From positions 4,588,001-4,652,000 of the forward strand of contig BSBN01000781.1 in the NCBI GenBank assembly GCA_027924645.1: DNA of 64,000 nt, given 5' to 3'. Positions 58,081 through 64,000 of the stretch are shown here, one piece after another. Position 1 is the first letter of the stretch; the number at the start of each line of letters is the position of its first letter. The translations under genes and the position numbers were made by a program. Source of the DNA: Cunninghamia lanceolata (Eukaryota > Streptophyta > Pinopsida > Cupressales > Cupressaceae). The notes under the pieces were generated by a model, which worked only from the letters and a program-made list of their open reading frames with translations, had not been told where the DNA came from and did no database searches.

Positions 58081-61000
58081 TGAGAGAAAAAATGGGTTCA
58101 TATGCAAGTAATGCCTCAAGGTGATCCTTAGTGAGAATGTGTTGCTAAGTATTTTCTTATATTTGATTAGTCATTTATTTGGAGCCCTTAGTTTACTTTC
58201 ATTTATTATGAACTTTATAGTGTTGACTCCTATTAAAGATTAGTGAATTATGAAGTTTGTAGGGTACTGTCAACATTATATTATCTTCTTTCACATACTA
58301 AGAATTCCATAAGCTAGTTTAAATTAGGTGTGGTGATCTTCTCCCAAGTGAAGAACATAAAGGTTGTGAATTTCTTTCAAGATCACCACCATGGTTCCCA
58401 ACTAGTTACTGAGGTTTCACTACCTGAAGATCAAGATAAATAAACATGAACACCACAAAATATAAGCTTTGAAAGACAACTTCATTAAAAAAGGAGAGTG
58501 AAAATATAAATTCATAAAAAGGTGAGATGCGTGTATAACATTAAATAAATTGGGTGATTCAAGTATCTCTACTAGGGCTATAGATGTCTAGCTGGCAATA
58601 GAGATATGCCCAAGCCATCCTTGCATTGATTGAAATGTAACCATAACCAAGTAGCTTGTGAAGACTTTACTTCATTTTGGCTTAAATGACACTTTTGGAA
58701 GGGAACAAATCAATTGCACACACTTGTAGATTTCAGCTTTATTATAATAGCTTTGTGATAACATTCTATTTAATAGGGTTTGTATTTCTATTGATTTTTT
58801 TAATGAATTCAAACTATTGATTCTATATTTGTGGAGGGTTGTATATCTTAAAATTATCAGGAGCATTTTTCTAGTAGAGTCTCCATTTGTTATGCCTTTT
58901 ATACATGCCCCATCACTTTTCCCTTGGAAAATAGGGACCTCCTTTTATATTGGTTTATTTTCTTTCCCTTCTTTACTTTTATGGTTATTGTTTTAAATTT
59001 ATCAATCTTTTTTATTTTTGTGACTTCCAGATTCCTTTGGAGTCCTTGATTTCATGTTGCTTTTGAGTTTTGAGACTTTTACCTTATCTTTTTCCTTTAA
59101 CCGGGGATTTGGGGTTTCTAGGAACATTGGAACATTCAAGTTATGCTCAAAACCTCACCCCACTTGTTTTTTTGGAAGTTTAGACTTCTAGGGTCTTCAA
59201 GGATTTTGAAAGTTCATTCTATGTTCATATGTTTTCCCATATTCTTGGTTTTATTTGAAACCTCATCATGCTTGTTTTCCCAAAAGTTTTGACTTCTAGG
59301 TGTTTAACAGACATTGGAACTTTGTTCCAAGTCCCTTTGTTTTCTCTCTTTCCACTTCAATTATTTCCTTTATTTTTTAATTGACTTTCAGAGTTTTGAG
59401 GAACTTAGGAACTTGTGGACCTGATTCCAAGGTTTGAGGTCCTCCCAACTTCCCATTTCTCTCCTAGACCAAATATTAGTGACACATGTATGGAGTTAAT
59501 ATGCCCTTATAAATTCATTTTTCTCTTCTCATTTTTCACTTTGCTTTTGAATTTTCAAATTTTCAAGCTCCAAGCAATCCCTAATACCTATCCTACACTC
59601 AAAGCTTAGAGTTTTTTTATATTTACACATTTATTGAGAATATTTGAGTTCTAGAGATTGCTAAAGAGCATGTAATTGGTCTTGTTTAGTGCCATTTATT
59701 TTTCCTATGTATCAATTTCCAAGTTGGCTTTCAATCTTTTCTTTTGCATTTCTTGTTTTATTTGCCTATGTTTCATTTTAAATTCTTGTTCTTCTCCCTT
59801 ATGTACTTTCTTATTCTGCTCGTGGTTTGTTTCCTATTGGGATTCCATTTTAGATCCTAACTCTTTAGTTTTCTATGGTTCTTTAGGTTTTAGGGTTTTG
59901 TCTTTCTATGGTTTGATAAATAAAATCCAAATCCTTGACTAAGTCTGTCTTTAATTCTTGCCTTTTTTCCTTGTCAAAATCCTTGACCGGATTATTTTTT
60001 TGTCCAAGACCTTTGAAAATGGTTCCATGTACTTAGATCCTTCCAAGCCTTGAAACCCTAAGATATAACCTTTGCAATCTTCAAAATGTAGAGTTTTAGG
60101 TTTTCCTTGCACTTGTGAACCTAATCCCTATGTTCTAGATTCCTCTAGTTTCTTGAGTCTTACATTATAATGACTAGAAGTTCTAAATTTCCTAAATCCC
60201 TTCAACTTTTTGGTTCCTATGTTATAAGGTTCTAGTTCCTAAATCCTTCCAAAACCCAAGAACCAAATAAAATAGTCTACATGGAGTCTAGGGGTCTATT
60301 TAGAACTTTACATATTGCTTGGACATTCCAAGTTTTCCCTCTTTCCTAGTTCATTGGCAAACAATGCTTAAAACCTTTTATTCAGGATTTTGGACTTTAG
60401 GGAACCTTAAAATGTTTCACATGAGTTGCAATGACCAAAGTTCTTCCAACATCCTGAAACCCACCACTGTGAATTCTCAATTTTTGATTCTATAAGAGTG
60501 GAAGTAAGCACTTGACTTGATGTAGTTTCTTCTATAGAAACTACCACCTTAAAACTCTACTCATAGACTTATTAAGGCTTGACAATCCTTTTAAGTTGTG
60601 ATAGACTTCCTAAATGCTTTTCCAAAAATTTTATGAGTCTTCTCACTCTTAGTAAACTATGTACAAGACTTAACAACCCAGACATACCCCCACAATCTTG
60701 GCATACCCTAATGGAATGGAACAATTTATACAGGGTTCTTTTACCCTTTTTTACATACCTCAAATTCTCCTAAATAGAGTATAGAAGCATATATGTAAAC
60801 CTTTTGCAATGCTTAACAAGACTAACCACAGTTGGACAATGCCTCTTTGATCTTATTTCTAATACCTTTATTATGTCTTAGACAAGAATGGGAACAAAAC
60901 AGACTTGCAAACTTAAAAGTCCTTGTTTGACAGGCCACTAAAACTTTTGACATACTATTCATTGAAATGCATTAAGATTCAATAGGGCTTAAGGAGTTTG

Positions 61001-62837
61001 AGACCTACTTGTATGCTTCTCTAACCTATTTTCATGTTGACTTTGTATGATCCTACAAGTCTATATCATAACCCCATAGGATTTTACAAAGTTTATAATG
61101 ACTATACAAAGCTCAAACAAGGTTTGATGGACCCTCTAAAATATGTAGCATTTCCTACATCTAGACATAGCTCATAAACTTCTCTTAGACTATTGTACAG
61201 ACATTGGGTTGAACTTTACCATAATTTGAGACACAAAAATAAACCACAAGGTTCAATTTATTACCTTCCTTGTCTCAAAAATAAACCACAAGGTTCAATT
61301 TATTACCTTCATTGTCTCTCCAATAGCCTATTGATATTTTCAAGACATACAACCCTTTGATTATTGTTCTCTGTATTTCTTCTCGAACTCCTTATGCATG
61401 GTTATTGAGGCTATTTACCATTTAAGCCTTCAATACTGACCCTGTAGATTTATGTTCCTAGACCTCAACATTATTCCCTATAAATTTATGGCTCTTAAAC
61501 TTCCAACTTAATAGAACTCAATACTTTCAGATGCTTTCTTACTTTATAATACATAGACCTATCTCTAGATCTTTTCTCAGCTTCTAATAGTGACTGGGAG
61601 ATCTATTTGAAAGAAACCTTCACACCTCTGTAAACTTGGAGTAGATGAGATAGTTCTACTAGAGAATCAAATCTAGATCCATTCTAAAAGATCCAAAGAA
61701 ACCAAAAGATGCATAACACTTTTACCATAAGTGGTCATTTTGATTGTAGATCATCTACTAAACTAGGGTTTTACCCAAGTTCCACTAGAATTATCTGAAA
61801 ACAAAGACTCAAACAACCTCTTGGAACTGATCTTCCAAACTTTGAGAAGAATATAACTCCACCATTCAATTTAATAGATTTGTATGGTCTTTCAACAAAC
61901 CTCTCCATTTCTCATTGCTTCTTGTTCGACGATAAAATACACAATGTGTATTTTAGTGGTACACTTGAAACTGAGATTTCTTGGTCTTTCACACTCCATA
62001 TTCTAGCTTCACGAAAATTTGAGTGTTTGGTATCTTGGTATGTTCCTTCTATAAGCTAGAGTAACCTACAAGCCAGTAGAAAACCCTAAACTTTGACAAA
62101 AAAAACCCTAAAAGACTGAACTCTTCTCAAATAATCAATCATTTTTTTGAAAAGGGGTTCCCTCCAATGCATGTACATAGGTTTTGGAGATATTTAGGTT
62201 CTTTGAAAACTTTTTGGTTTCAATATGTGACATTTGACATAGAAAGGCACATGCTTTATCACCTTTATGCATTAAAAAACCTTTATTTAGGCCTTTTAAA
62301 TACTATTTAAGACCTCATAAGACTTATTAAAGGTTTATGCATAACATTTGAAAATCATAAAGTGACCATAAAATACCTCCAAGGACCCTCATGACTATTT
62401 GAGTATGGAGAACTCAAATAAGTCAATAATTATGATGTAGAGTGATTCTATGAAGCTAGCCAGACCTAGCTATCTTTTCTTCATGATTGGATCCAGAGAG
62501 ATTCAGAATGTTAAATCCTAAGATTTAGCAGCTCCTTTTGTCACAAAATGATATAAACAATCAAACAGATTCAACCATTGAAAGAGTAAGCACCAAAACA
62601 CATTATCCATCCATTCTTAAAACAACTATAGGTATTTAATTATGTATTTAAGTGCACCAAGTCCATAGAAAATGAAGAAATTTTGCAATGTCTATATGAA
62701 AGTAAACTATATTCAACAAGAATCATCGAATACCTTCCTCCTCATCTCTTCAAAAAGAAAAGAACCTACAACATGTTCAACTTTGAAGACAACAAAAGTA
62801 ATCCTAATAACCATAAAAAGAGAATTTCACAAATAAA
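58081..62837. other. long AT-rich region without recognisable genes
   Basis: Only short chance frames. Small features: an 11-bp inverted repeat gtggtgatctt-like at 58330-58389, a diverged duplication around 59126 and 59250 (aaacctca..cttgtttt..ttttgacttctagg phrases), and a 42-bp tandem duplication at 61235-61318. Confidence 0.45.
61235..61318 (+). repeat. 42-bp tandem duplication, two copies
   Basis: aaaataaaccacaaggttca begins both copies; the units differ at one or two positions (accttcctt versus accttcatt). Confidence 0.85.
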
Positions 62838-63304
62838 AAAAAAAATAAAGTAGGATCTAACATCTCTCCTCCTGATCCAGCTTTACACTTGAACTAAGGC
62901 CAATTAAGCAACCAACATATTGAATGCTTTTAGGTGGTCTGCCATTTGTCCAGCCTCTTCCATTTTCAAGGATTACAACTTCAGACTCAAGAAAATTTCT
63001 TGTTCACTAAAGATTTGGCTTGATATATCTCACCAAGTTTCTTCCATAGTTTCTTTGTAGAGGGCTCTTCATGGACATTGATCAAAATAGATTTTTCTAG
63101 GCATAATCTAATTAGATCCTTGGCTTTATGGTCCATAACATCATATTGAATAGTGAAAGTAACATCTACAATCCTTGAAACATTCTCATCAACAACACCT
63201 CGTAAATCCTGATCAATTAATAGATCTTCCATCTTTAGCTTTCGTATCTCAATATTGTTACCAAAAAAAAATTCTACCTCTATTCTCCCTGATGTGCTTG
63301 ACAT
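62838..63304 (-). pseudogene. COP-2: copia gag N-terminal part, truncated
   Basis: From the ATG at 63304: MSSTSGRIEVEFFFGNNIEI then RKLKMEDLLIDQDL (N-terminal gag signature), IQYDVMDHKAKDLIRLC, and EPSTKKLWKKLGEIYQAKSL (UBN2-like capsid). A frameshift near 62990 leads to EEAGQMADHLKAFNMLVA, a stop, then KLDQEERC. Similarity ends near 62840 at a run of A/T, after about 155 codons. This would be the particle protein of a Ty1/copia element. A leader of ~110 bases separates it from the primer-binding site. The remaining gag and pol are absent. Confidence 0.85.
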
Positions 63305-63414
63305 CTAAAAACTCCTACAATAAGATCACAAAGTATCTTTTCCACAAGCTCCCACTCAAAACTAGATTATTTGAAAAAACCAAACAACCCACAATTGAAA
63401 CCAATGGTGATCAA

Positions 63415-63426
63415 GCTCTGATACCA
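63415..63426 (-). other. COP-2 primer-binding site (initiator Met tRNA type)
   Basis: Minus strand TGGTATCAGAGC, two bases after the LTR edge. Confidence 0.88.
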
Positions 63427-63428
63427 CT

Positions 63429-63953
63429 TATAAGGAAGCTAAGGTAGCAGAACAACTTCCTACACTAATCTTGAGAGGAGGATTATGCAAAACTTTTCAA
63501 ATCTTTACAACAATTATTCAAATTATACAAAAATAAACATAAATAGCAATCATGCCACAACATAGTGATTTATATGGGGAAAACCCTTTCAGAAGAAAAA
63601 TCCAACACTCTAAAAGAAGCCTAATATATTATTCAAAAATCTTAATAAGATTACAATATACTTGTAGAGAAATCTTTCATAGTAGTTTCACCAACAAGAG
63701 ATCTAGAGACAACTTAACAATATCTATAAGACTCACACATAACCTCCATCTCAAGCACCTAATATAGGAGATACAATACATGAAATCATCAAATGGTAAT
63801 TAAAAACCATGAGCCAAAGCCACCCAAAATTAGTTCCAAAATCCATAGGGTTCCATTATCTCCATTTCAAGATGACTTATGATGTGTCATATCATGCATC
63901 ATTAGTTGGTCAACATGTATAGCTCCCCCTTATAGCTCTTTTTGCATCCAACA
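63429..63953 (-). repeat. COP-2 5' LTR (right edge tentative)
   Basis: The left edge is set by the primer-binding site (the last bases on the minus strand are TA rather than CA). The right edge is proposed at ...gcatccaaca because the minus strand then starts TGTTGGATGC. No partner LTR in the window, so the outer boundary is uncertain. Confidence 0.5.
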
Positions 63954-64000
63954 TGTTCTTACATTTCCAATATGAGAGACCCAACTTTTAAAGGGCATAA

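Noticed and set aside
58330..58389. hairpin tggtgatctt...aagatcacca
   Set aside because: Only 10-11 pairing bases around a ~38-base loop; not unusual in this much DNA.
62840..62870. possible polypurine tract and 3' LTR start (aggaggagagatgttagatcc on the minus strand)
   Set aside because: The same bases continue the COP-2 gag frame (KLDQEERC), and the sequence to the left does not resemble the 63429-63953 LTR.
1..64000. CRISPR arrays, rRNA, bacterial operons
   Set aside because: No spaced identical short repeats with unique spacers, no rRNA-like conserved stretches, and gene content is typical of plant retroelements.

Overview
The window looks like nuclear DNA of a seed plant, most probably a large-genome gymnosperm. 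That assignment is inference: the sequence is AT-rich, almost entirely decayed LTR retrotransposons nested in one another, with no intact host gene. I see no intact rRNA or tRNA gene, no CRISPR array and no bacterial-type operon. Almost every recognisable retroelement lies on the minus strand.

Layout, left to right. (1) 1-8128: the 5' three-quarters of a Tat-type Ty3/gypsy element (GYP-1), cut by the window edge, with leader, gag, protease, a G-patch motif and the start of RT. Its LTR ends inside (2) 8129-10604, a broken long reading frame of unknown function. (3) 10605-14170: non-coding sequence with a ~75-bp dyad-symmetric tandem array and a PPR gene fragment. (4) 14200-14712: a CACTA-like transposon end abutting (5) 14714-18456, a tandem array of about 10.5 monomers of ~358 bp. 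(6) 18593-24315: a complete but dead chromovirus (GYP-2; target duplication tgtta, 362-bp LTRs, chromodomain). (7) 25011-31504: an older complete chromovirus (GYP-3; target duplication ctcaa, ~840-bp LTRs). (8) 33123-54072: a Ty1/copia-type element (COP-1; target duplication ttcaa) coding only for gag and protease, split by a complete 15.6-kb Tat element (GYP-4, 38028-53586). (9) 54073-64000: a ~126-bp array full of TTGAC cores, a lone plus-strand gypsy integrase remnant, long featureless AT-rich DNA, and the LTR and gag start of another copia element (COP-2).

The structural boundaries (LTR pairs, primer-binding sites, polypurine tracts, 5-bp duplications) were read directly and fix the insertion order of COP-1 and GYP-4. 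All polyproteins carry stops or frameshifts, and several have lost catalytic residues. The most interesting signals are in the non-coding parts of the Tat elements: a spliced-looking antisense gene with its own TATA box in the 3' region of GYP-4; ~29-bp degenerate arrays in opposite orientations in its 5' leader and 3' region; a leader block shared by GYP-1 and GYP-4; and palindrome arrays in the LTRs.
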